Shown: in pieces, positions 1 through 12,500 of the stretch | Layout: the number at the start of each line of letters is the position of its first letter | Position numbering within the stretch: position 1 is the stretch's first letter | From: Phoronis australis | Taxonomy: Eukaryota; Phoronida; Phoronidae | Direction: 5' to 3' | DNA length: 53,838 bases | NCBI GenBank assembly: GCA_002633005.1 | Contig: NMRA01000138.1 | Span: 475,566 to 529,403 of the forward strand | The notes under the pieces: generated by a model | What the model saw: the letters and a program-made list of their open reading frames with translations, nothing else | Databases searched by the model: none | Told to the model about the DNA's origin: nothing | Made by a program: the position numbers and the translations under genes

Positions 1-519
1 GAAAGAGAACTGCTTTGTGCACAGGCTTTGTTATTCCTTGTCAATAAGATAATACGCACCGCTCTTTAGTCACATTTTTACGGCAAGAGTTGACAGGAAA
101 CAACCAACACAGAACGAGCTGTGTACAAACATGGAACAAGTTCAGCGCCAGTTTCTGAGCTGGAGCAATCTGCACCGGATCATTTCAGTTCCATGTCTTG
201 TTTAAGTGTAAACACAAACTTTGGCAAGGTAGATGCAATCGATAACCTCTTCAAATGCAATGTAAATATGTAAAAATGTGCATCTTAACAATTGTAACTC
301 CTGTCATTTGTAACCTTGAACATGCTCTCTCCATCTGTCTGTCCACACCTTCCGTCTTGTCACTGTTTCTGAGTTGTATGTATAAACTGCTGCTTGACGT
401 TGATCATCTTGCTCAGTGTCACAGTTAATGTGTGAACAGAGTGCATATCTGACAGCGAAGCATTTTGCATCTGTGCTGTGTAAATGTTGTGTTGTTAATA
501 TGTCATTTCATTGGTGTAG
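1..519 (+). other. Intron of HDGFL2-like gene, no exon seen
   Basis: This stretch precedes the first exon I can support and ends in the acceptor TTGGTGTAG. It should be the 3' part of an intron whose upstream exons (PWWP domain and start codon) lie left of the window. I looked for PWWP-like coding sequence in all plus-strand frames and saw none. Confidence 0.6.
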
Positions 520-3500
520 GAAAAGCCAGCCAAGAAAGCAAAAAAGACTCCTGCACCAAAATCTGAAAGTGAAGATGAAGGTGATGATGATGATGAGGAA
601 GTTTCTGATTCTCCATCAGAGGAGAGTGAGGCAAGTGCTCTCTCTGTTATACAGATAGAAGGAGATGGATAGGCATTGGATTGTGGGAATGGTCCCGTTA
701 CTGCAGACTAACCAGTCGTCACGAAGCAAGGACTTCTCATAAATCTTTACTTTGGGATGCACCAGTTTTTGTCCACAGTTAAAAAAGTGATGTTTTGTGT
801 TAGTGGTTGACTTTTAGAATAAGCCATGTCCCTAATTCAAATTACTGGTACTTTCATGGAGGAAAACACCTTTAAGTGATGAATCAAGTTTTTGAAATGT
901 TAAGCCACTGAACTCTTATCAGCTGAGTTGGATAAGCAAAGAATACTATATTGCTCCACCTAGCATGTCATTTTTGATGCCAGCTTTGCATCCCACTTTG
1001 CTACAACCATCCTTTCTTGGCACAGGAGCAGTACTGTTCAAAGTTGCAGAATTGAGGGTAGTAGTCACATACAGGGGTACTGCCACTGAATAACGGTCAT
1101 CAAACTGGTTCTCGGAATCAGGATCCCTGGAAGTGACTATTGCCAAGTTGTGGATATTGCATGCCGCTGAATCGGAGTGGCACTGCGGTATTTTGGGATG
1201 CCCATCCTTGAGGTACAGGAATCCTGTACCTCAAGGATGGTACAGCCCTACATCCTGAGGATGTAGGGCTGGCCAGATCTCTTTATCAGTTCTGTGCTTT
1301 AACTTGTTGTTACCTGTTGCTGATTAGTGTTTACACCAGACTGGTTAGTGACATGGCTTTCACTGTGTTTTTAAAGCATGCCTGTTGCTTACGTCGGCAT
1401 GCATTATCCAAAGACTCAATTTGTTGTGATGAACATCTGTCTAGCATTTGCCTAACAGTTGCCTGACATTCTTATTCATAGCTTGATGGTCTTAGGTTCC
1501 TATGCACTGTGATAGTGCATAAGGAAAATCTATACTTCTAACTTCACATAATAATTTTAGGAGTCTGAACCAGAGTTTAAACCTAAAAAGAAAAGGAAGA
1601 CAGCTTCGTCAGATAGTGACAGTGAGGCTGAAAGTGACGAGAACGAGGACAGTGAAAAGGTTGAAGAATCTGAAGATGAGGAGGACAGGAAGCCAAAAAT
1701 GAAACGCAAGACCAAGAAGAAAGTAGTTACAGACAGTGACGATTCTGAGCCTAAGCCAAAGCCTAAGCAGAAGAGGCCAGCTAAGAAAAAAGCGAAAGTT
1801 GCCAGCGATGATGAGTCGGAGGAAGAAAAACCCAAACCCAAGAGGAAACCCAAGGCTACACCTAAGCAACGTTAGTACTGCTGAAGGGTTGGGAGGTTTT
1901 TCACAAAAGTTGTGTTAATTTGTGGATTTTTTCTAACAACTTCTGTGGTAATTCATTTGAGCACTGTGCAATGTGTTTTTGTTAATACTACCAGATTGGT
2001 GTTAGTTGTGACTTTAAATAAAAATAGTTACGGAACTTCAACTGTCATTTGTAGCGCCGAAGACAAAGAAGGTTGCCAAGGTGTCTGTGTCAGATTTGAG
2101 TAGTGACAGCAGCAGCCTCAGTCCTGATAGGTAGGTTTTATTTGCTATATATGCTCATAATTACCTCGCATCATTGAATACTTCAAAATCTGGTAAATGA
2201 TAACACTGCTTTGTATGAGTAATAATCAAAATTACTATAATATGTTAATGGTGTGAAAAATAAGGGGAAGCTTAAAGTTGTATCGTGACAACTGGACAAG
2301 GAAATCAAAAACAAAGCATGATTGAGAACCATTACATCGGACATTCTGAACTTGTATGGAGATCAGTTGAATGGCGGAGGCTTAACAAAATCTCTGTTAA
2401 TGTTTATTCTACTTTCTTGCCTTGTAGCGACTCAGATTCTGGTATAAGTAGCTGGAAAAAGAAGGATGCTGAGCGGAAGAAAGAAATAGAAAAACTACTC
2501 AGAGAGCAAGAGGAAAAGTAGGTTTAACTACCTGAGTGTGTTTGTTGTCTCTTTTATTGTATAGAGGTGAGGTATGTAGGAGGTAAGGTCAAATATTAAT
2601 GATATACCTTGAATTTTGTTATTCCACATCTGAGGTTGTTCATCTAAGAAGTTAATACTATTCAACATTTTGAAGTTATTTAGTGAATATAACAGACCTG
2701 CAGTTTATTGCTTGGTAAAACACTCTAGCATTCAAATGTGCGTATTTATTTGTGCCTGTGGCTAGCAGAATCTTCCTCCTTAATTGATGGCCAGTTTACA
2801 CGCGAATGGTCTTGATTCCACACTGCCACCATCTCCAATACACAACTTCATTTAACTTCCATAATTTGGAACATTTCAAGTTTTCCTGACACATTTTCCT
2901 CTGGTTAATGGGCAGTTGGATTGAAGTTACCGAGGATATAAGGCTAAAGTTGTTGATCATGCTAATAAAACTGGTGCAGGTGAATCTAAATGAATGTTTT
3001 AATCTGTTGAAGACGGCGGCAAGATGAGGAAGAAAGAATAAAAAAAGCCACAGAGGAGCTTGGCCTTGAAAAGGAGGATGAAGAAGAGGAGGTCGTGGAG
3101 GAGGAGCCGAAGGCTAAGAAGGTTTGTCCTTGTGTGTGTGCGCGTGTGTGTGTGTGTGTGAGGCCTTGTTTAGGGTTCTGTGTGATGTTGATTCAGTGGA
3201 TACTCAAAGGAAAGTTTAGATTGTCAAAGTAGTACCAATCAGTCAGGTGGTAGTAACTTTTCCACTTACCGTCTAGTGTAAGGAGGCTAAACTTCTGTTC
3301 CTGTAAAACACAGTGCTTTGCATCAAAAAACATGTTCTCCTAGTCCACGTAAATTTTAACTCTGTGTGCTGACAGGTGACACCAAAAGCTGTTGGTCCGG
3401 TGTGGCCAGTTTCTGCCTCTAATACTAACTGGCACACACTGTGCATTTTCACTCAACCAGACAAACCAGACATTTGATTGTTGATGTGGTATCCAAATGT

Positions 3501-6500
3501 TAAGATGATGCATATGTTAAAATTTGAAAATTATGATGAGGTTGAGTTATGTGTTAGCTTGCATTCTAATACATTAAATCTACGAAAATTTCTCGCCAGT
3601 CCTATTTTGCATGTACTTGGAATTTGACATCATGTTTCCAAAATAGATATTTGATTTGTCTTTTCATGCTGCTCTTTAATCAATGTTTTTGGTAACATTT
3701 ATTTGTCTTCCATGCAATTTTAGAAAAAGAAAGAAATTGAAGTCAAGAAAAAAGATGTGAAAAAAGAGAAGGAAAAGAAAAAAGACGAATCAAAAAAGGA
3801 AGTCAAAAAGACCAAGGCAGATAAATCAGACACTTCTAAAACAAAGGACACTCCAAAATCTGTGGAGAAAACATCTCGTAAAGACTCTAAAACCCCTAAA
3901 TCAGTTAGCAAGCAAAAACAGCATAGTGAGAAAAGTGTTACCAAATCTGTAGAGCCCAGGTCTAAGAAGGAAACGGTGAAAGAATCTGTGAAAAAATCTT
4001 CAAGTAAAGATGAGGAGGAGGAGACAGCAGGGAAACCTGTCAAAGGAAAGGAAGAGAGTGAACCTGGCAAAGACCGACGGAAATCACGTGTTTTATCGGA
4101 GGATGAGGATGATGAAAAAGATGAGGAAGAAGTCGAGAGAAAGGTAATCTTGTTAGATTACAATCTCCCCACACTTTATTGTGCTTCATTAGTTTTGCTA
4201 AGTTTTGTCAGTGTAATTTTGTGTGTGGATATTTTACTATTTTTTGCTTTTTGACTTTTGAAGTAAAAGCTGTTTCTAATATGTTTTGTGTTTGTCAACT
4301 CCTCGATATGGAGTAGTTCTTGCTGATATTTGGTTGCTATATTCGGCATGAAGGTCAGGATTTTTTATTAGAGTAGACAGCTTTCAAAGACGGAAACAAA
4401 AGACTGTGAATGTTACCTATACAGTCTATTGGAGAACCTCTAACTTATAAGCTGATTTTTAGGCTATGGGTATTAGTCTTACTGGGCAGTTATCAGTCCA
4501 CCTTCCATCACAATAGTCTTACTTGGCTGTTATCAGGCCACCTTCTGTCACATAAACTATGTTTTGATTTAGACCACTTAGAATTATGAAAATAGCCTCA
4601 AACTATTTGATAGTCAAACAAGTGATGATTTCTGGTTTTCAGAAAAAGAGTTTGTGATTGTTTGAGACCATGATGTATGTAGAAAATGACATGCTATAGT
4701 AAAGGGTTTTGTAGTGTCTGGGCTCAAGCAGTAATGAACTGTCAGTCTTTTCTAAGCCCACAAACCTCTCATCTGAGTAAGGGACTAGGAAATTGTATTT
4801 ACATCACCACCAATACGAGGGACGCAGTGTTTTCAGTAGCGATGATAGCTGGTGAGTGCGGATTGTGAAATGTGATATAGTACAGTCAGTGTTGCTTTAG
4901 GTTGACGCCCCTTCTGAGAAACCAGTTGAAGAAACCCCCAAGAAATCGTAAGTAGTAACATCACGAAATTTTGAAAATATTAAAGGAGACTATGCCATCT
5001 CATCTTTTGCGGTGGATTTGACTTATTCTGTGCCAGTCGGTGGCCATTTGGAAAACATTTTAGTATGTTTTTGACATCACCCTTTCCATCAAACTGCTGT
5101 AGGGATCATCATTGAAATTCGAAGATGTTTTCTTGATGGGAAGATGGGGGCTGACATTGATGAATCCATGGTACTAATATGCAAGTGACATAGGTACATT
5201 GACCTCTATACAAAAAGTTACGCCACTGAATTTTTTTGTTCATTTTATTTTGATGCCTATTACATTTTCTTTGAAGTTGAAAAATATGGTGTTAGCTCAA
5301 AAGAGCACCACGATTTGACTTACTCAAAAACGTGCCTATTTCAAAATCACGATTAAATGACAATTACCTGGCTGCATTTGACTTAAAGATGTTGTTGGTA
5401 CTAATAAGGTAAGTTGATGGAATCGGTTGGTAACAAGATGTTTCTTTTTAATAAATTTAAAATTACCATTTGCATTAAGTCATGCCTAATATCTATATTT
5501 TGGTTTGCCTATTGTTTAGTATGATGTCTTTGTGAAATTTGATGTTGCTCGTTATTATCAAACGCCAAAATTTTTAAAACTATTTGAAGTAAAAATATTG
5601 AAGTGTTAATATGTTAATCAGTGTCCCAAAACTTTTTGTCAAACCCACTTAAATTGTAAAGTGCACTGACTATAGGTCCAGGGTTAACAGAGACAAATTG
5701 CACATTATGTTAGGGTGGTATGTGTGCAAGTGACAAGAAATGATGACTTGTTAGGTCATCTGTTTGACATGAATTATGTAGACTTGATTAATTTTAGGAG
5801 CAAGGAAGAAGAAAAAGAAAGGAAAAAACGTGAAAAATTAGAAGAAAAGAAACGTCAAAAGGCCCAATGTAAGTTGTTGGCTTTCTTTGTTAGCTCTGCT
5901 GGCTTTGAAGTTCCATATGTATAAGTACCAGTATGTGAAGATACAGAATTTGGAAACTGACGTCTGTGTAAGGAACATTTGAGCAAAACGAACAAGTTCG
6001 TTTTAAAAATGACATAATGAGGAAAGTTAACTTATTCTTTTCAAAACAGTGAATATTGGCAATGTTTCTAGTTAACATTAACCATATATAAAAATGATGC
6101 AGGACGGGCAAACGGCACACAAAGTACTCATTTTAAGACATGCACACATGCGAAGGAAAGCCCCTTTCACCTATAATTGATTCTGTGCACCTATGTGTGA
6201 AACACTTCAAAAACGTCACAGTGTTCCATTTAGGATTGTAGATCTAATTGTGCATATTTCAAGTTCACTATTTTATCGAATTTTAACTACCGTGTTAAAC
6301 TTGTTAAATCTTAGCTGCTGACGTTTTATACCAATAGAATAACTTGTCTAAAGATGTTTGTGTTTAATAATAGATAGCATGTGTTAATGTTTGTGTTTAA
6401 TAATAGATAACATGTGTTAATGTTTGTGTTTAATAATAGATAACATGTGTTAATGTTTGTGTTTAATGATAGATAACATGTGTTAATGTTTGTGTTTAAT

Positions 6501-9500
6501 GATAGATAACATGTGTTAATGTTTGTGTTTAATAATAGATAACATGTGTTAATGTTTGTGTTTAATGATAGATAACATGTGTTAATGTTTGTGTTTAATA
6601 ATAGATAACATGTGTTAATGTTTGTGTTTAATGATAGATAACATGTGTTATTATCACACCAGATCATTATCGTAAAGTTCCATGGCTTCTACCAATACTA
6701 AAACATCGTTTTGAGCTCTGATGCCTGATAATCATCAATGACATGCCACATTTGTTTTTCATTCTTAAAGGGCAACATAGTTATGCATTCTTGTCAAAAT
6801 ATTTTCATTCACTCTATTACTGCTGATCTCACCTGGTTCTGTTCATTCACTCTATTACTGTTGATCTCACCTGGTTCTGTTCATTCACTTCACTTACTGC
6901 TGTTCTCACCTGGTTCTGTTCATTCACTCTATTACTGTTGATCTCACCTGGTTCTGTTCATTCACTTCACTTACTGTTGATCTCACCTGGTTCTGTTCAT
7001 TCACTCCACTTACTGCTGATCTCACCTGGTTCTGTTCATCCACTCCACTTACTGATGGTTTCACCTGGTTCCGTATTCAGGTTAGAATTGATTTCTGGGC
7101 TTGAGAACAACTGATTGAGTGTGTTATTGCTTCAGACTGAACTCTTTTAAGTTGCTTGTCTCATCTGGTTACTGTCAGTCACTAAAGGCAGAATGACTGT
7201 CAGGGAAGTTTTAAGCATATTTAAAGGAAGGATAGGAACGTGATTGTGGTGCTTTGGAAGAGCAGAAAGTTGATGTTATTGACTCCACATATGTTTATGG
7301 CAGTTTTAATGGCTGACGTTTCTGGTCTTTACCTGGTGTCATCTCTGAAAGTTTCATTCTGATGTTGAACACTTTTGGTTATGTTTATCTGTTGGTTGAA
7401 AAGTTCATGAATAGATTATGTTAAATGTGTTTGTTACAGTCTTGAATACTGAAGTAAAAATACAACAAATGGAGCAAGAAATCAAGAAATCTCTTGGAAT
7501 TGCTGTGAAGGTAAGTGGTATTCTGCAGGTGTTGATTTCAGCCCCCCTCCCTTCAGACTGTTATTGTGTGTGTTGTGACTGTTTTCAATATACTGAAAAG
7601 ACAAAGAGACCTTGCAGTGACCCCTTCAACATTGAGTGGGACATGAAAAATTGAAATGCCTAGGTCTTAAAAATATCAGATAAAAATAGATCGAAAACAC
7701 CTGCCATAAATGACAATGTTTTTAAGAAAGTTTTCCAGATGTTTTACCGTTAATTGGTATTTGAAATAGTGTTACATGCAGCCCAGACTATTTCATAACT
7801 TGAGTCTGAGTCTGAATATTGTGCCATTCTCCCCAGAAACATTCATGGATATGCGGAGTTGTGGATGTTTTTTGCTTTTAAAGCCCTTTGCAGTAGTGTT
7901 TTGAATGTCAAATATTCAAAGTGACAAAGAGCCGGTTTACGGTGAAGTATTCAATCACAAAAAGAGTTGTTACACTCCATGTGGTCTCCAGATCTCCTGT
8001 GTTACATTTCAAATAGATAATTTCCTTGTTAAAAATACCTCAAACAGTGGGCTCCACTTAGCTGATGCCACTTTACAAAATTTGCACTGGTAAACTGTTT
8101 TATTCTGTAGAAAACATTAGGTCAACAGAAACACACCATGAAGGTAGAGTCTGAGATAAACTGTCGTGTGACTTAAAGTTAGTGTACGCATAGAGGGATA
8201 ACTATTTTGCTGTCTGGAACTGAGTATTATGGATTGTGCAAGCCATTTTGTTGATTTCATTGAAATAGGTAGCGAAGGGCTGGTATTTTTACATTTCTTC
8301 CAGTGGTATCACTTTCTACATATTTTTAAGTTGAAATAAAAAATCCTCTTCAGTCCTTACTTAAGTTACTCGCTAATAATGCTACAGCGTGTTTTTGTTT
8401 TATTTGTTCATATTTGTCAGTATTTGCATTTAATATATCCGCCTACTTCCACACTGGAATGTTTACCTTCAGCTTGTACACAACAATATGGCATCAAATG
8501 AGCCGTGTGCTTTCACAGCTATTTAGAATAGAACATGAATCTCTCTCTATATAGCTATGGTGCATAATGCCTAAATTGTTTTGCTGTCATGCAGAGTTCA
8601 TAAATTGACAGGCTGGAAGTGAGCATGGCAGGGTGCATATGGGAACATCACCAAAAAAAATTAAAAACGATCTTATCCATTTTTAGCCTGAAAATCTTTG
8701 GTAGATTCAAAACTGTTGGAATAAAAAAATCTTGGGGATACAAAAATTTTCAAAAAATTAAATACTATGCATTGTTTACTCATGAGCTCAATTCTGGTTC
8801 AAGTATAAAGTTGTTGACTTTACTTGGAAACATCATAATGGGTGAAAATTTAGCAATAAAGTGATCAACATTTCAAGCGTATTGGCTCACTTTAGGTTGA
8901 TTACAATCTCCAACTGTGACCAGTGAAGTATTCCATCCATTTCTTAGTGTTCATCCTTACATATTCATTGCAGGATGTTGACAAGTGTGTTGCTATCATG
9001 TCTGAGATGTCAGTTCTTCCCATCAACTCCATTATGCTACAGAAGAATCCTGAAGTTATGCTTACCATTAAAAGAGTAAGTGTCATAAATGCTGTTGGAT
9101 GAATGTATCATTTTCACTGTGCATCAACTGACACAATCCGTCTACACCTATTCAAGGGGAGATAACAAGGAGTGGCTGATGGCTAGTCACTCTAGCAGTA
9201 CCTTTGTCCACAACTATTACATGACATGAGGGAAGAATTCTGAACTATGTCTTCGTCCCTTGTCTTGTGCTTCTATAACTCTTTGTTGGGTGCATGTGAG
9301 AAATGTGCTAGACATTCTTCCAACATAAGGAACTATCAAATCATTGATTTTCTTCTCCTGTAGGTAATTTCCATTGACATTTTAGAAACACATGTGCTGA
9401 CTGTTTACCCTTCCCTTAACCCTTGTTATACACCCACATATTTATAAGTGGTTGCTTATTGCCGTAATCTCTGTCCAGCGTCTGCGGCTGTATCTCCTAA

Positions 9501-12500
9501 ACCTCTTGTAGGATCTTATTGAAATTTGGCAGGTATGTTCCTATAGGGTTGATGACAGAGGGCGACGAGTTTTGGACCGACCCGAATACCGCTGTGGCCC
9601 CTAGTGGCAATTTTAGTTTTTACGTTTACCTCTGTATTTTCAAAGGTCCTCAACCGATTTTCGTGAAATTTGGCACATAGGCATCTATTAATAAGTTGAC
9701 GGCTTCGACTACTGTGGCGCCTCCTAGTGGCTGTTTTGTTTGTTTTTGCGCCCATGGCTATATCTCCTAAACGCTCTACAGGATCTTTATTAAATTTAGC
9801 AAATGTATTTATATGAATTTGACAACAGACGACGGCGACTTTCGGACAGATCGGTCTACCAGTGTGCCCCCTATTGGCAATTATAGTTTTTTACGTTTAC
9901 CTCCGTATCTTCAAAGGTTCTCAACGGATTTCCATAAAATTTGGCGCATAGACATGCATTAGTGAGATGACGCTAGCCATTCATCTTCGGATTGATTCAA
10001 GGTATTTTGCGCCACCTAGTGGCCATTTTTGTTGTTTTCGAGTGTTTTTTGGCGTCCCTCCCTCTGTCAACCAAACCACTCTAAGGATGATTGTGAAAGT
10101 TGGCATGTATGTTCTTTCTATGAAGGGGATTGTTGACGAGTAATTTCCGATGACTTCGACTACTGTGGTGCCTCCTAGTGGTGGTTTTGTTTTTTTGCAA
10201 CCATACTTGTATCTTCTAAGCCCACTGCAGGATCTTTATTAAATTTAGCTTGTGTATTTATATGAAGTTAACAAGAGAAGACGATAACTTTTAGACGTAT
10301 CCCACAAACACTGTGCCTCTAGTAGTGGCAATTTCATTTTTTTTCATTTTCCTCTGTTTCTCTGAAGTTCCTCTATGAATTTTAATGAAATTTGGTAAAT
10401 TGCTTTTTTTTAACGAAACGATGACATTTTCTGGTTTTCAGACGGATTCAACGTATTTTGTGCCATCTAGTGGTCATTTTGATGATACAAATAAACAACT
10501 CTAAAAGCATACCATTTGCAATGCATTCGTGGGCACATTTCAACGCTCTGCATTGCTCTTGTTTTGTATGCTTTTAAAATGTTGATAGTTCTAGACAACC
10601 TCCAAGTGATACTCGTGGTACTTGTGTGGTGATCACAAAAGCTGTGTTACCATTAACAGTCGCCGTTGTGTAACTAATACTGTCATTTTTGCCAGTAATT
10701 GTGGTATGTCATTAACTGCTTCCACCCACCAGTGTGCCTGATGCCGTTTGACTGACTCCAATGGTGATAATCAGAAACTGAGCATTGTTCTTACAGTGCC
10801 GCAAGTACAAGGGTGATGACCGTGTCAGAGACAAGGCTGAACAGCTGTATAACAAGTTCAAAAAAATGTTCACTGTGAACAGTGAGGCAGTAAGTCCTGT
10901 ACCAGTTCCTGCTTCAGTAGGATTTCCATTTGATATAACTGTGTAGTAGTCACTGTGTTGATTTGACTAACATCTGGCCTCAAGACCCCAAAATTATAAT
11001 GAGGATTCAACTTGAAATTTAAATTGATTCTATTATTTTAAGATCAAAAACAAAATATTTTTTCTGTACTGGTGAAACTTATATTATTCAATTTCACAAC
11101 TTTACCATTGCGTGGGATGGTAACCACAGAACTGTAAATTTGATGAATATGGGAACTTGATAGGTTGGTTAATTTAATTCAGAATCTAAAAGTCATTATG
11201 TTGCTATATAAAGTAGGATTATGTAAATTAACTTGCAGAGCATGCCTTCACTGACATTTTGTCTGTATTTGTTCGATATTCTGTGAAATTGGTTCCAGAA
11301 TAAATAAGAATAATTTCAAGTTGACAGGCTGAATTTTCTGATTAGGTACAAGCTGCCAAGATGAAGAAACAAATGGAAAAGGAGAAGTCCCGAATACCCA
11401 CCCCTGAGAACAAAGAAAATGTAAATTCCAGTGAGAAAGGTACAAAAATTGAGTAATCTGCTGTTGAAACTTCACGGAATTTGAAGTTGTGCTGCTTCAA
11501 AATATGCTCGTGTAAGCAAGTACCATGCAAAGTACCTAATAGAATTTGCTTCCTGATGCCAATGTCCACTGTTTAATAAAATGGTCAATTGGCAGGGTTG
11601 CGCACTTGTTCCTAGTGGTGGTACTGTAATGCACCTGACAATGTTCTGTCTTGTACATGTTATACTTTGGGCCTATGTCCATATGTATATATTTCAATAT
11701 ATCACTTTACTGTGTTGAATTGAAAAATGAAAAATGCTAGTATAGTACTCTGTGCCTCAATCAATGCCTTAAAAACTGATAGTGTAGTTGGTTTAATATT
11801 TTCATGATTTGCTTTTCAATTCAGTCAACTGTGATGTTAAAAATCCTGGGTGAAGTCAAGTTTGTAAAGTGCCGCCATAACTTCTGTTTATGTTTTGGTC
11901 ACTGCCTCATTCTGAAGGTCAATCAATGAATACTACTTTTGACAACAACCAAAAAAGCACAACTTTCAATTGTAATGGGAGCATTATAACCCTCATACAA
12001 CACGAAATGCAATTATCAGGAGAAGTCCAGTTATTGTAGTGAATTGCTGTCAACTTGGGTAACTGAAACGTGTTGGCAGACAATTGGAAATTTTGGTGCA
12101 TGTTACCTCTTTTTATGGGCTAGAGTCGAGGTTAAACATCCTTAAATTATAAGTGCATAAGTCACCGAAAGGTTGTAAACTTTTCAAAAAGTTTCACTCG
12201 CGCACAGTCATTATTGTCACTTTCTGACAATAATCTTTCTAGTTTTCACTAAAATTTTTGTTACAGATTTTAAATCTATGACTTTACTCACTGAATATTT
12301 TCAGGTGAAGAAGAAACAATGGGGACTAAAGAGGTACCAGAGCCTGTCGAGACTGTGGAAAATTTGAGTGACCTTCAGGATGCTGGGGATGGTGAAACTG
12401 ACAGCGCTAAGCAACTGGCACAGTCACATGCTGAGCAGGTCGAAGACAATAATGCTCTTGGCGACAATAGTGTTACTGGGATGGGTAATGATACTGCACC

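Noticed and set aside
3720-4070. Long minus-strand frame rich in Ser, Phe and Leu
   Set aside because: It is the antisense shadow of the Lys/Ser/Glu-rich HDGFL2 exon 3724-4143; AAG and GAA codons reverse to CTT and TTC.
6326-6667. Minus-strand repetitive protein with 11-residue repeats (NTNINTCYLLL)
   Set aside because: Produced by the 33-bp minisatellite, a multiple of three; no start context, no neighbours and intronic location.
7905-8093. 62-codon plus-strand frame in an HDGFL2 intron
   Set aside because: No acceptor/donor pair keeps the HDGFL2 frame, while the junction 7510/8974 completes the IBD exactly.
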